From positions 2,035,210 to 2,099,209 of the forward strand of contig CP133958.1 of the NCBI GenBank assembly GCA_036251205.1: a stretch of 64,000 nucleotides of DNA. Reading direction: 5' to 3'. The DNA comes from Orbaceae bacterium BiB (GTDB lineage Bacteria > Pseudomonadota > Gammaproteobacteria > Enterobacterales > Orbaceae). A program made the translations under genes and the position numbers. The notes under the pieces were generated by a model. The model was not told the DNA's origin and made no database searches. It saw only the letters and a program-made list of their open reading frames with translations. Positions 50,914 through 59,942 of this stretch are shown here, one piece after another. Each line of letters starts with the position of its first letter. Position 1 is the stretch's first letter.

Positions 50914-51936
50914 ATGATGAAAAAATTTATTAATAAACCCGAAAATTTTATTAGTGAAATGTTAGAAGGAATTTATACCGCCCATCCTGATATGCTTGCT
51001 TATGCAAATAATGATTTACACTGCTTACATACTACTTATAAACAGGCCGGTAAAGTAGGCATTGCAACGGGCGGAGGGTCAGGACATCTACCCCTATTTT
51101 TAGGTTATGTAGGACAAGGTATGTTAGATGGTTGTGCTATTGGTGACGTTTTTCAATCGCCGAGCCCGAAGCAGATGCTTGCTGTAACCAAAGAGATCGA
51201 TTCTGGTGCTGGCGTTTTATATATTTACGGTAATTATAATGGTGATATTTTTAACTTTGACATGGCTGCTGAAATGGCTGATTTCGAAGAAAATATCAAG
51301 GTAAGTTCGGTCGTCGTTGGTGATGATGTTGCTTCTGCTGCACCAACTAACCAGAATGCAAAAAATACTCGTCGAGGTGTTGCGGGGCTGTTTTTTGTGT
51401 ATAAATGTGCGGGCGCGGCAGCTGCGGAGATGATGGATCTGGCTAACGTTAAGCGAATTGCGCAAAAAGCTTCATATAATGTCCGTACGATGGGCGTTGC
51501 TTTGTCCCCCTGTATTGTACCTAGAGTTGGTAAAGCGGGATTTGCTATAGCTGATGGTGAGATGGAAATTGGGATGGGGATTCATGGTGAAACAGGTCTT
51601 CGCCGAGGTAAATTACTGCCTGCAGATGAGGTTGTTGATGAAATTTTATCTAAGATATTAATGGATTTACCATTTCAAAGTGGTGATGAAGTCGCTATTT
51701 TAGTTAATGGCTTAGGTGCAACTCCCCTTGAAGAACAGTATGTCATATTTAGGCGAGTTCAACAGATTTTACAAGCTGAGAATATTCATATTTATCATAC
51801 TTATGTTGGTGAATATGCCACCGCGATGGAGATGGCTGGTTTATCAATCAGCTTATTAAAACTGGATAATGAATTGAAACGATTGATTAATACACAGGTT
51901 AATACTCCATTTTTCAAACAGTTTCAATTATTGTGA
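50914..51936 (+). CDS. DhaK-type dihydroxyacetone kinase subunit (copy 1)
   Basis: 340-residue DAK1-domain protein that binds dihydroxyacetone or a related short ketose through a covalent hemiaminal to histidine. The substrate histidine is in GMGIHGETGLRR; GGGSGHLPLFLGYVG, DVFQSPSPKQ and YGNYNGDIFNFD are the other marks. It is about 10 residues longer at the N-terminus (MMKKFINKPENFISEMLEGI) than typical bacterial DhaK. Three possible starts (GTG 50911, ATG 50914, ATG 50917) follow AAGGGA. A DhaL partner follows after 7 bp. Confidence 0.9.
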   Translation: MMKKFINKPENFISEMLEGIYTAHPDMLAYANNDLHCLHTTYKQAGKVGIATGGGSGHLPLFLGYVGQGMLDGCAIGDVFQSPSPKQMLAVTKEIDSGAGVLYIYGNYNGDIFNFDMAAEMADFEENIKVSSVVVGDDVASAAPTNQNAKNTRRGVAGLFFVYKCAGAAAAEMMDLANVKRIAQKASYNVRTMGVALSPCIVPRVGKAGFAIADGEMEIGMGIHGETGLRRGKLLPADEVVDEILSKILMDLPFQSGDEVAILVNGLGATPLEEQYVIFRRVQQILQAENIHIYHTYVGEYATAMEMAGLSISLLKLDNELKRLINTQVNTPFFKQFQLL

Positions 51937-51943
51937 GGTTGGT

Positions 51944-52591
51944 ATGCAACTAACTGCGATAGCGTTAAAACCACTATTTAGTCAATGGGCTGCGATTATG
52001 CAGTCCGAAAAAGAGCAACTAATCGAGCTAGATAGTGTTGTTGGCGATGGTGATTTAGGTTTGACTATGAGTGATGGGTTTACTGCGGCTAATTTAGCGG
52101 TTCAAGATAGTAATGAACAAGATATTGGTAAACTATTCTATGTTGCCGGTAAAACAATGATGAATGCTGTTCCATCAACAATGGGAACCTTGATGGCTTC
52201 GGGCCTGATGCAAGTAGGAAAAACGTTTAAAGATCGTCCATCAATTGATAGTACTGAATTTGGTGAACTATTTTTAGCTTATTTTAATGGGGTACAAGCT
52301 CGTGGTAAGGCTCAAATTGGTGAAAAGACCTTTTTAGATGGATTGTATCCCGCAGTTCAAACATTAATAGCGGCTTACCAGACTGAAGCATGGGATATTC
52401 TAGCTAATCAAGCCTTAGCTAGTGCACAGATGGGGATGATGAATACAACCCATATGTTGGCTATACATGGCAGGGCAGCCACTCGAGGGGAGCAGTCTCG
52501 AACACTATTGGATCCTGGTGCGTATGTGGCAATGCTATTATTACGAGGTTATGCCAATTTTGCGCAACAGCTTTGTATTTGTAATAAATAA
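51944..52591 (+). CDS. DhaL-type kinase subunit (copy 1)
   Basis: 215-residue helical nucleotide-binding subunit (DAK2 domain). Mg-ADP binding aspartates lie in DSVVGDGDLGLTM; LDGLYPAVQTL and the C-terminal GRAATRGEQSRTLLDPGAY are family marks. The usual GDGDHG is GDGDLG here. It pairs with the preceding DhaK. No DhaM phosphotransferase gene is adjacent, so the phosphate donor (ATP or a remote DhaM) is open. Confidence 0.88.
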   Translation: MQLTAIALKPLFSQWAAIMQSEKEQLIELDSVVGDGDLGLTMSDGFTAANLAVQDSNEQDIGKLFYVAGKTMMNAVPSTMGTLMASGLMQVGKTFKDRPSIDSTEFGELFLAYFNGVQARGKAQIGEKTFLDGLYPAVQTLIAAYQTEAWDILANQALASAQMGMMNTTHMLAIHGRAATRGEQSRTLLDPGAYVAMLLLRGYANFAQQLCICNK

Positions 52592-52939
52592 GCCATTCGA
52601 TGAGTGAGAAAAAGTTCTATCATCTATCGAGTAAGAGTAGCAAACATCATAAGGAGTAATAATACTCCTTGATCGGGCTAATATCATCTCTTAGTGTAAG
52701 TGTGCACTTACTTAATTACTATATTATTAATATAATATATTGATTTATTTATTTTTTATATATAGGATAAACATTAGTAAATGGCTATAAATTATTTTAT
52801 CCTAATTAAGGTTAAATACTTTTTACACTAAAATAACACCTTTCATCAAGAAAATAACGGAAAGAGATACTCGATATTTTTAATATTATCTATAATAATC
52901 ATAACCGTCATTTGGCGGCTATGATTATTAGTGTCGAGA
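52592..52939. other. Intergenic region between the two convergent DhaKL operons
   Basis: A 348-bp, very AT-rich stretch with three inverted repeats: AAGGAGTA/TACTCCTT (52651-52670), GTAAGTG-TG-CACTTAC (52696-52711) and TAATAATCATA/TATGATTATTA with inner CCG/CGG pairing (52893-52930). The last lies just after the leftward dhaL gene and may be its terminator. No genes seen. Confidence 0.6.
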
Positions 52940-53566
52940 TTATTGAGAGATGTATTCACTCATATATTGCAATATATAGGCCATTGATACCGCCCCAGGA
53001 TCAACATGACCAATCGCGCGTTCACCTAAGTTTTTAGCACGGCCGAATACGGCGACCATATTTTTGGTCTGTTCTGCGCCAGCCATTGCTGATTTTGCAA
53101 TTTCTTTTAATGCTAATGGGAGAGGTTGATTAATTTGCTGTTGAGCCGTTTGACTGGCCGCAGCAAGGGCATCGACCATCGTTTTATCACCGGGTTTTGC
53201 ATTTCCTCTTTGATGGACAGCTTGCCAACCATTATTCAAAAATTCAGATAATGCTTGGCTAGATAATGTTTGAGCTCCAGCAATACTTTTTCCGCCAGCA
53301 CGAAAGAGCGTACCAAAAATAGCGCCCGAGGCACCGCCCATCGAGGTCATCAATTTAGTTCCTATTTGATTAAATAAATCACCAATATCTTTAGCATGAA
53401 ACGTAGGATCTTGTAATTGTTTAAGAACTGTAGCAAAGCCTCGTTTCATTCCTATTCCATGGTCCCCATCGCCAATAACTTGATCGAGCGAAGTTAGTGT
53501 GGGCTCACTTTCAACCATTTTTTGTGCGGTGAAGATTATCATTGCTTGGGTTTGTGCTAAGTTCAT
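52940..53566 (-). CDS. DhaL-type kinase subunit (copy 2)
   Basis: 208-residue DAK2-domain protein. It has the canonical DQVIGDGDHGIGMKRGF, AKPGDKTMVDAL and RAKNLGERAIGHVDPGA, closer to standard bacterial DhaL than copy 1. It is translated right after its DhaK partner with a 1-bp gap. Its convergent orientation relative to copy 1 shows a separate operon rather than a simple tandem duplication. Confidence 0.9.
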   Translation of the reverse strand: MNLAQTQAMIIFTAQKMVESEPTLTSLDQVIGDGDHGIGMKRGFATVLKQLQDPTFHAKDIGDLFNQIGTKLMTSMGGASGAIFGTLFRAGGKSIAGAQTLSSQALSEFLNNGWQAVHQRGNAKPGDKTMVDALAAASQTAQQQINQPLPLALKEIAKSAMAGAEQTKNMVAVFGRAKNLGERAIGHVDPGAVSMAYILQYMSEYISQ

Positions 53567-53567
53567 C

Positions 53568-54569
53568 TTATTTTCTCCAACCTAAGGTTTTACACGGTAA
53601 GTCATATAGAGCTTGTAGCTCAGGATCAAGTTTCAAAAAACTGATAGAAAAACCAGACATTTCAAGAGAGGTACAAAAATGCCCTGTGACTAAATGGTGT
53701 ATAGTAATATCGCGTTTTTGTAACTCTTCCCCGACTTTTTTAGTCGCAATTAAGAGTTCAGTATTACTGAGTGAGCCAAGATTATTAATAGAGACACAAA
53801 TTTTATCCCCTTGTTGAAAAGGGAGATCTGCACATAAGCGATCTACCATTTCTGTAACGGTTTTATCCATTGAGTCTATTTTTTGTCGGCGTAATCCTGC
53901 TTCACCATGAATACCAATACCGATTTCTATTTCGTCATCAGCAAGCTCAAAATTAAAATTACTTGATTGAGGTAACGCACAGCCATCAAGTGCAACACCA
54001 ATTGTTCGTGTATTTTGATTCGCTTTTTTAACTACGCTATATAGCGAATCAAGATCATAGTTTTTGAACTGTGCGGCTGCACCTGCAATTTTATAGAGAA
54101 ACATAATCCCTGCGACACCTCGACGATCAGCGATTCTTTCGAGTGGTGCAGAGGCAATATCATCGGTGCCTCTCAGTGTTTTACTTACAATGCCTTCTTC
54201 AGCCAGAATTTCTGCCGCGATATCAAAATTCATACCATCACCAGAATAATTACCATATAAAAATAGCACACCTTTATTTTTATGAACTAACTTAGTGACT
54301 TCAATGATTTGATCGGGTGAGGGCGAGGTAAATACTTCACCTAATGCGCAGGCATCAATACCACCATCCCCAATGAAACCAGCAAAGGTCGGTTCATGAC
54401 CGCTACCACCACCACTGACGATAATAACTTGTTCGTTAATGTTTGTTCGATAGACTGCACAGTAATCCTCAAGCGCTTCTAATTTACCATTATAGGCATA
54501 AAGTAAGCCGCCCATGACTTCACGACGAACATTATTGGGATCATTAAGTAATTTTTTGGGTTTTCGCAT
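53568..54569 (-). CDS. DhaK-type dihydroxyacetone kinase subunit (copy 2)
   Basis: 333-residue DAK1-domain protein. GGGSGHEPTFAGFIG, EVFTSPSPDQ, YGNYSGDGMNFD and the substrate histidine in GIGIHGEAGLRR are all seen. It differs from copy 1 in many positions (GHEPTF against GHLPLF), suggesting different substrates rather than a recent duplicate. It is first in a dhaK-dhaL operon with AAGGAG before the ATG. No DhaM or DhaR is adjacent. Confidence 0.92.
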   Translation of the reverse strand: MRKPKKLLNDPNNVRREVMGGLLYAYNGKLEALEDYCAVYRTNINEQVIIVSGGGSGHEPTFAGFIGDGGIDACALGEVFTSPSPDQIIEVTKLVHKNKGVLFLYGNYSGDGMNFDIAAEILAEEGIVSKTLRGTDDIASAPLERIADRRGVAGIMFLYKIAGAAAQFKNYDLDSLYSVVKKANQNTRTIGVALDGCALPQSSNFNFELADDEIEIGIGIHGEAGLRRQKIDSMDKTVTEMVDRLCADLPFQQGDKICVSINNLGSLSNTELLIATKKVGEELQKRDITIHHLVTGHFCTSLEMSGFSISFLKLDPELQALYDLPCKTLGWRK

Positions 54570-54779
54570 GACGTCTCCTTTTCAAGCTTAATATCGCAAT
54601 TCGCAATAGTGACTGTAGCTATTATTATTAACCTAGCGATGTGATTAACGGTGAACAATGAACTAGATTCTGTGAGTTCTATTGTAGATAAATCAGCGGT
54701 GACGGACGATGGAAATTAGTTACAAATAGTGTCCTATTATTTGCTCATTAACGGGATAAAAGAAGTAGAGTCTAGACAT

Positions 54780-54806
54780 TAAAAAACCGCTATAAAGCAG
54801 TTTTTT
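54780..54806 (-). terminator. Terminator after the YgiW-type gene
   Basis: On the minus strand AAAAAACTGCT/AGCGGTTTTTT forms a hairpin with one G-T pair and a T6 run, 18 bases past the stop codon. Confidence 0.82.
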
Positions 54807-54823
54807 AAGAATTAACTGAGTAG

Positions 54824-55243
54824 TTATTTACTGTCAGCGGGAATTAATTTTACACTTTTAACGTCAATTTCAATTGAGTTCCAATCTTTATCAACTTCAC
54901 CTGCAATTTCAATTAAATCATCAGGAGTAATTGATTGACCTCTCCAGTCTTTTGGACCAATTTCAACTTGAATCTCACCAGTGCTGTCTTTAAAGATATA
55001 GTCTTTTTTACCAACTTGTTTAACAATATTACCGCGAAGCACAACCCATGAATCGTCAGATAATTTTTTTGCCTGCTCAACGGTTGTTGCTGCGACTAAT
55101 CCGCCTTGAAAGCCTCCCATATTCATTTCTGTGCGAGGAGAGCCTGTATTATCGTGGAACCCACCTTGTGGCATCGGTTTAGCGATTGCAACACCAGAAA
55201 GACCTAAAGTAGTAATTAATACTAGTGGAATTAATTTTTTCAT
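54824..55243 (-). CDS. YgiW/YdeI-type OB-fold periplasmic protein
   Basis: 139-residue exported protein. A signal peptide (residues 1-22, ending AIA) precedes a glycine-rich linker and a BOF (bacterial OB-fold) domain with VVLRGNIVKQVGKKDYIFKD, TGEIQVEIGPKDWRG and EIAGEVDKDWNSIEIDV. Relatives YgiW (VisP) and YdeI aid stress and cationic peptide tolerance. Two adjacent ATGs are possible; the second is better spaced from AGGGG. Confidence 0.88.
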   Translation of the reverse strand: MKKLIPLVLITTLGLSGVAIAKPMPQGGFHDNTGSPRTEMNMGGFQGGLVAATTVEQAKKLSDDSWVVLRGNIVKQVGKKDYIFKDSTGEIQVEIGPKDWRGQSITPDDLIEIAGEVDKDWNSIEIDVKSVKLIPADSK

Positions 55244-55419
55244 CATGTACCCCTTGTTAGTTAAACATGTATCTCGTTTGATGTTAACTATTTAATCAAA
55301 TAAATATTAAGAGAATATTAATTTTATTTATTTTCTTTTAAATAAAGATTCACGTTTGCTCATAGATGCGTTATGGTAAATAAAATTTTTGCAATCACTA
55401 AGACCAATAGGATGGAATT

Positions 55420-55494
55420 ATGACAACTCGGCGCTGGATAACACTTGGTTTAATGGTATTAGCTTTGATTGTTTATATGTCGGATAAAGTATAA
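55420..55494 (+). CDS. Possible 24-residue single-pass membrane peptide
   Basis: ATG at 55420 is preceded by AGGATGG about 6 bases upstream. It encodes 24 residues: a basic start (MTTRRW), a hydrophobic core (ITLGLMVLALIVYM) long enough to cross the membrane, and a short charged end (SDKV). It stands in the divergent gap between the YgiW-type and, further on, the esterase gene, both of which are leftward. The pattern fits known bacterial small membrane proteins; expression is not proven. Confidence 0.45.
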   Translation: MTTRRWITLGLMVLALIVYMSDKV

Positions 55495-55596
55495 TTTTTA
55501 TTTTAGTAGTTTTTCTTTTAATGTATTTTATCATGAATAATCCGCCTACTATTCTTGTGAGTTACAAGAATAGTAGGCGGATGAACAGACAATAAA

Positions 55597-57168
55597 TTAA
55601 TTTACTTTTTCAGCGATAATCACTGATTTTTTATTAGATAATACTTTTTTCATTTCGATTTCATTTCCAAAAACCATAACCTCACCATTGGATTCATTAA
55701 TTGGTTTCCAGTCTGGAAGATCACCGCCATTCGGATTACCTGTTTTAGCAAAATTGACCCAATACTGTCCGATTACCGATGATATTTTTTGATCTAAAGG
55801 TGTCCAATTTCGTGCTAATTTGTCTTGATTTTGTAATACATAAACAAACTCGCTAGAATGGAAAGCGCCATATTCAGGGTGCTCAGGCCATGGGATGGCT
55901 CTATCAAAATAGTAAAGATAATTTTTTGCATTATTTTTACTCATTCTAGCATTAGCAAGCCAATACAAATTAAACAGGCGTTCATCTCGAAGAATCTGTT
56001 TTTGTTGCTCTCCTGCTTCTTGATTATTTTGGGCTGGATAAGTTAATAAAAATTGTTGTTTATTATACGGGTAATACTTTTCCGCATAAGATTGGTACTC
56101 TTTCAGCGTCATTTTACCGTAATCTTTCTCGCTACCACGCTCATCTCGATTCATTCCCGCAATAACAGGAACTTCATTTTGTTCGCCTTTTGCATATATA
56201 GCTGGGATTGATTCTGGCAAGAACACACCATCGATGACATAACCTTTTACTGGCGGTTTTTTATTAAACTTATTCATTAATTCATCAGCTGGTGCTGCTC
56301 TTAATGCCTCTAATGAGGAATAGCCATTGTTTTGACTCCAGTTCAACACTAGCTTTTCGGCGTCTTTAAGTGGTGTTGCTGCTTTTTGTAAAGGTCTGAT
56401 ACCATAATCAGAAATAGTGGTTCCTGGGCCACTTTCAATGATGGCTTTTTGGAATAATCCTTTAGACAAAGGTGATGCGATTAATGCAGTGATCGAGTTT
56501 GCTCCAGCAGACTGTCCCATGATTGTGATATTATTAGGATCTCCGCCAAATTCAGCGATATTTTGTTTCACCCATTTAATGGCAGCTAGCTGATCATATA
56601 GACCATAATTTCCAGACGTTCCTTGTTCTTTGGTTAATTCTGGATGTTCAAAGAAACCAAATGCACCAACTCGATAGTTAAAGGTTACAAAAACCACGCC
56701 GTTACTTGCAAGATTAGCACCATCGTACAGCGGTACATTGGCAGAGCCTTCGATAAAGCCTCCACCATAGATCCAAATCATCACTGGGAGTTTATCATTT
56801 TTATGATTAGCGGGGCTCCAAACATTCAAATATAAGCAGTCTTCACTAATTGGACCTTGGTGTAAAAACTCTTTACTCCACGGTAATTTATCACCATCAA
56901 TTACGGTTTGCATACATCCGGCACTAAACGTTTTAGTCTCTTTAACATTATGCCATTTTTTTATTTCTTGGGGTTTTTGCCAACGTAATTCATCTACAGG
57001 AGGTTCCGCGAATGGAATGCCTTTAAAAATAGATAATTGTTTATCTGCTGATAAATACCCTTCAATTTTGCCATTTTTAGTATTAACTGTGTTGCCAATA
57101 TTAGCAGAGGCTAAATTTATTGTTAATAATGAGATGGCGGCAGTGAAAACAAGTTTTGATATTTTCAT
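55597..57168 (-). CDS. Exported type B carboxylesterase
   Basis: 523-residue alpha/beta hydrolase of the carboxylesterase/para-nitrobenzyl esterase family. A signal peptide (residues 1-22, ending ASA) indicates the periplasm or outside. The oxyanion segment IWIYGGGFIEGSA, nucleophile elbow IMGQSAGANS, the catalytic acid region AGMNRDERGSE, and the histidine in GAFHSSEFVYV are seen. GQSAG replaces the more usual GESAG. It is monocistronic. The substrate is unknown; dietary or xenobiotic esters are typical for the family. Confidence 0.9.
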   Translation of the reverse strand: MKISKLVFTAAISLLTINLASANIGNTVNTKNGKIEGYLSADKQLSIFKGIPFAEPPVDELRWQKPQEIKKWHNVKETKTFSAGCMQTVIDGDKLPWSKEFLHQGPISEDCLYLNVWSPANHKNDKLPVMIWIYGGGFIEGSANVPLYDGANLASNGVVFVTFNYRVGAFGFFEHPELTKEQGTSGNYGLYDQLAAIKWVKQNIAEFGGDPNNITIMGQSAGANSITALIASPLSKGLFQKAIIESGPGTTISDYGIRPLQKAATPLKDAEKLVLNWSQNNGYSSLEALRAAPADELMNKFNKKPPVKGYVIDGVFLPESIPAIYAKGEQNEVPVIAGMNRDERGSEKDYGKMTLKEYQSYAEKYYPYNKQQFLLTYPAQNNQEAGEQQKQILRDERLFNLYWLANARMSKNNAKNYLYYFDRAIPWPEHPEYGAFHSSEFVYVLQNQDKLARNWTPLDQKISSVIGQYWVNFAKTGNPNGGDLPDWKPINESNGEVMVFGNEIEMKKVLSNKKSVIIAEKVN

Positions 57169-58181
57169 ATTTTAAATCCTATTAATAAGAGTGCTATTAA
57201 TTTTATTTTCTAATATTTCTACTAAAAAATTTCATTTAAAAAAATATGATATATGAAAGAAAAATGCTGTATTTGTAAGGCTTAGCGTGGTTAATTATAA
57301 TGCGTTATTTTTTGTATGTAAATGGTCTTTAATTAAGCAGAGTTTTGAATAATATCGGATTATCACTTGGTTTATAATTGTTTTAATAAAGATAGACAAT
57401 TGTTGTGGATGGTGAATTGGTGCCAAGGGAGATCTAACGTGGTGGTTTAAATCCTTTTTAATAAAGGGTTTAGTTTTTCACGGATGTTTATTGTACCCCT
57501 ATTTATACCCCCATTATGAAAAGTAACCCCCTAAATTGTTCATTATTTATACTTTTTTAAATTCCACAGTTTAGCGGTGTTAAATATTAATTTTAGGGAT
57601 CGGATTATTGCTATATTTTAAAACATTAAATATTTTCACATCAATAACTTACACCATTGGCGGAAGTTGAAAAAAAGTTTTCTAACTTGCGGTCGTATGA
57701 AAAGAGGTATAGCGGCGGTACTATGATCATAACTATATAGCTATTTGCCTACCCCTGTATAAATAATCACCCTCGCACAATCGTACTACTCCAAAAATTA
57801 TCATCACCTCACCAAAGAGGAATTATTTTATTTTGTTAAGCAATAAATTATTTTTACTAATAATTAAAAGTTGGCATGATTCTTGCTTGGGAAAATTTTT
57901 CATACCCCCCCCTAAAAAGTTTTTGAAAAAGTGTCCACTTAGTCCACTGAATTACTGTCAAGCCTTTATTATCAATGGTTACAAGAGTTTCAGGTATCCA
58001 CTTGTACCCCCCTTGTGTCCCCTTAATTTATGCAAGTATCCCCTTAATTTATTTATTATTTGAATAATTTAGTAATTTTGAACTTTTGAATTGTTATTCT
58101 GATCGTAGTGTTTGCTATCCTTTATGTAAAAATAAGAATAGAATCGCACTATCAAATGATATTCGTTATAAAAGGTGCTTC
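57169..58181. other. Non-coding boundary region rich in C-runs and short repeats
   Basis: A 1-kb AT-rich stretch with no convincing gene. It contains an imperfect hairpin near 57450-57475 (AAATCCTTT/AAAGGGTTT) and at least seven plus-strand runs of four or more C between 57490 and 58045, including eight C at 57905-57912. A 14-bp direct repeat, TCCCCTTAATTTAT, occurs at 58018-58031 and 58039-58052, with a period of 21 bp. It separates chromosomal genes from the phage-like block and may contain an attachment site, but I could not identify one. Confidence 0.5.
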
Positions 58182-59006
58182 ATGCGATTACAGCAAAATT
58201 ATCATATTGCTATTCCTACTGCTTTTACGATAGATGAAAAGTTGAACATACAATCTACACTAGACTACATTATTAGTTTACAAAATATAGGTATAAAATC
58301 AGTATTAGTATCCGGCTCAACAGGAGAGCAACATAGTTTAACTTTTGAAGAAAAAAAACAAATTATAGAAGCCATAGAAAAAGATGTTCGCATACGCGCT
58401 GATTTTGAAATTATTTTTGGCGTATCTAGTATTAGGCTAAAGGAAGCACAACATTTAGCAAAAGTAATTGAGACTAAAACAAAAATATCTTCTTTAATGG
58501 TTGGTTTCCCTCCATATATAATTCCTACACAGAAAGAATCTCAATATTACGTTGAAAGTATTGATGATTTAACCTCAAAAAATATTATCTTATATAATAA
58601 TCCTAAAAGAACAGGCTTTGATTTAGAAATATCCACTTGTAAAAGACTTTTTTTATTAAGCAATATTATTGGAATAAAAGAAGCTGGAGATGAAAATAAA
58701 ATACCTAATTTATTATCTAAACTAAATAAGAGTATTTATATATATGCTGGGGGGGAGTCAAATCTTGAGAGAAAAATTAAGTTAGGATTTAACCGTTTAT
58801 CCTCAATCATTGGGAATATTTACCCAATAGAAACAAAAAATTATTTCAACAATTTATTAGCTGGAAAAGCTAATACTGAAACAACTGAAAAAATACAAGA
58901 ATTATGTGATATTTATAATTTGCCTTCTATGAAAAAAATAATAAGTAGTAAAACTAATATTGATATGGGTATATGTCGTTCTCCTATTGGAGTCGACTTT
59001 AACTAA
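58182..59006 (+). CDS. DHDPS/N-acetylneuraminate lyase family aldolase (DapA-like)
   Basis: 274-residue TIM-barrel class I aldolase, about 18 residues shorter than housekeeping DapA. The carboxylate-binding GSTGE (usual GTTGE), the catalytic tyrosine in ILYNNPKRTG with arginine, and the Schiff-base lysine in IIGIKEAGDE are all retained. ATG 58182 follows AAAGGTG; the longer open frame upstream has no such site. Its codon use is strongly AT-rich. It points toward, and is convergent with, a phage-tail operon, so it may be cargo of that element. Real substrate unknown; DHDPS, NAL or a related lyase are possible. Confidence 0.75.
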   Translation: MRLQQNYHIAIPTAFTIDEKLNIQSTLDYIISLQNIGIKSVLVSGSTGEQHSLTFEEKKQIIEAIEKDVRIRADFEIIFGVSSIRLKEAQHLAKVIETKTKISSLMVGFPPYIIPTQKESQYYVESIDDLTSKNIILYNNPKRTGFDLEISTCKRLFLLSNIIGIKEAGDENKIPNLLSKLNKSIYIYAGGESNLERKIKLGFNRLSSIIGNIYPIETKNYFNNLLAGKANTETTEKIQELCDIYNLPSMKKIISSKTNIDMGICRSPIGVDFN

Positions 59007-59061
59007 TGTATATTAAATTTCTCATTAATATTTTATCGTAAAAAAATGTTTATATTGAAAT

Positions 59062-59083
59062 AAAAAAGCCCACTTAAGGGCTT
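59062..59083 (-). terminator. Terminator of the leftward phage operon
   Basis: On the minus strand, AAGCCC/GGGCTT with a 6-base loop is followed by T6. It is 4 bases after the last phage gene. Confidence 0.85.
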
Positions 59084-59086
59084 CGG

Positions 59087-59932
59087 TTAGTTAAATACTT
59101 TATACAATAGTAAATTACTTTCATACAATCCACCTATCAGATTACATGATAGATTATGCTCAATACCCCCGATTATGTACTTTCCTGTTGCTAATGGTAG
59201 GCTAGTAATTAAATTCACAGGCTTACCTACTTTGTAGCTTGGGTTGAAGTACGTTTTAATTGTCAGATAATAACTAAAGTACATTGGATAGCCGATTAAT
59301 CCCGTTTCGGGTGAGATAGTAATAACAGGATCACCAGGCTTGTAGTCCTTATCATGTAGCGTTATGGTGTCATACTCAAAAATAACAAGACAACCTACAC
59401 TATTCGCAATCTCCATTATTTGATTGTATGGGCTACCGCTAATATAAGGGTTGCTTAATGAAGATGTCACGCCATTATTAATTAGTGTCATACCAAAAGG
59501 CTTTATGATTGATTCTATCGCTTGGCTTGCTTTTACTTCGCCATTAAATGAAAAAGGTTTAGCGACCTCTATCATTAAAAACGCACTAGCGTAACAATCA
59601 ATACTAACAGATATATCGGGGGCTTGATTAAAATCTGCCACGCAATTAGCTATTACGCCCTGATAAACTGTCGCACCGTTAGCCTTAACCTCTATTTTGT
59701 TTAATTTATCACCTGTTCGCCATATCCCCATATTGGTAATAGTTGCTATAGTTTCGCGAGTTAATCCCCATATTCTAAATGATGCTTTACCGCTATTCGT
59801 GCCGTTGATAGCGGTTATAATTGCCGTGCTACGTGGTGAAAAATAAGTTACTTTACGGCTACCGTTACTAAATGATTGTTCTTCATTGGCTAGGGTGATC
59901 GTAAAGTCTAACTGTTGGTTTTGATAATCCAT
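59087..59932 (-). CDS. Phage baseplate hub-type protein
   Basis: 281-residue protein resembling baseplate hub proteins of the Mu gp44/gpD-like group. Beta-rich N-terminus (LDFTITLANEEQSF, SFRIWGLTRETIATITNMG) and a middle region with KPFGMTLINNG and SVGCLVIFEYDTITLHD, in which hub proteins commonly form the tail tube-spike interface. It follows the tape-measure gene by 10 bp. Named by order and pattern rather than a firm motif. Confidence 0.6.
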   Translation of the reverse strand: MDYQNQQLDFTITLANEEQSFSNGSRKVTYFSPRSTAIITAINGTNSGKASFRIWGLTRETIATITNMGIWRTGDKLNKIEVKANGATVYQGVIANCVADFNQAPDISVSIDCYASAFLMIEVAKPFSFNGEVKASQAIESIIKPFGMTLINNGVTSSLSNPYISGSPYNQIMEIANSVGCLVIFEYDTITLHDKDYKPGDPVITISPETGLIGYPMYFSYYLTIKTYFNPSYKVGKPVNLITSLPLATGKYIIGGIEHNLSCNLIGGLYESNLLLYKVFN

Positions 59933-59942
59933 TACTTGCCCC

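Noticed and set aside
57833-58063. 76-codon open frame with a TTG start in the boundary region
   Set aside because: It has no ribosome binding site, odd proline/cysteine-rich composition that simply reflects the C-runs, and no family resemblance.
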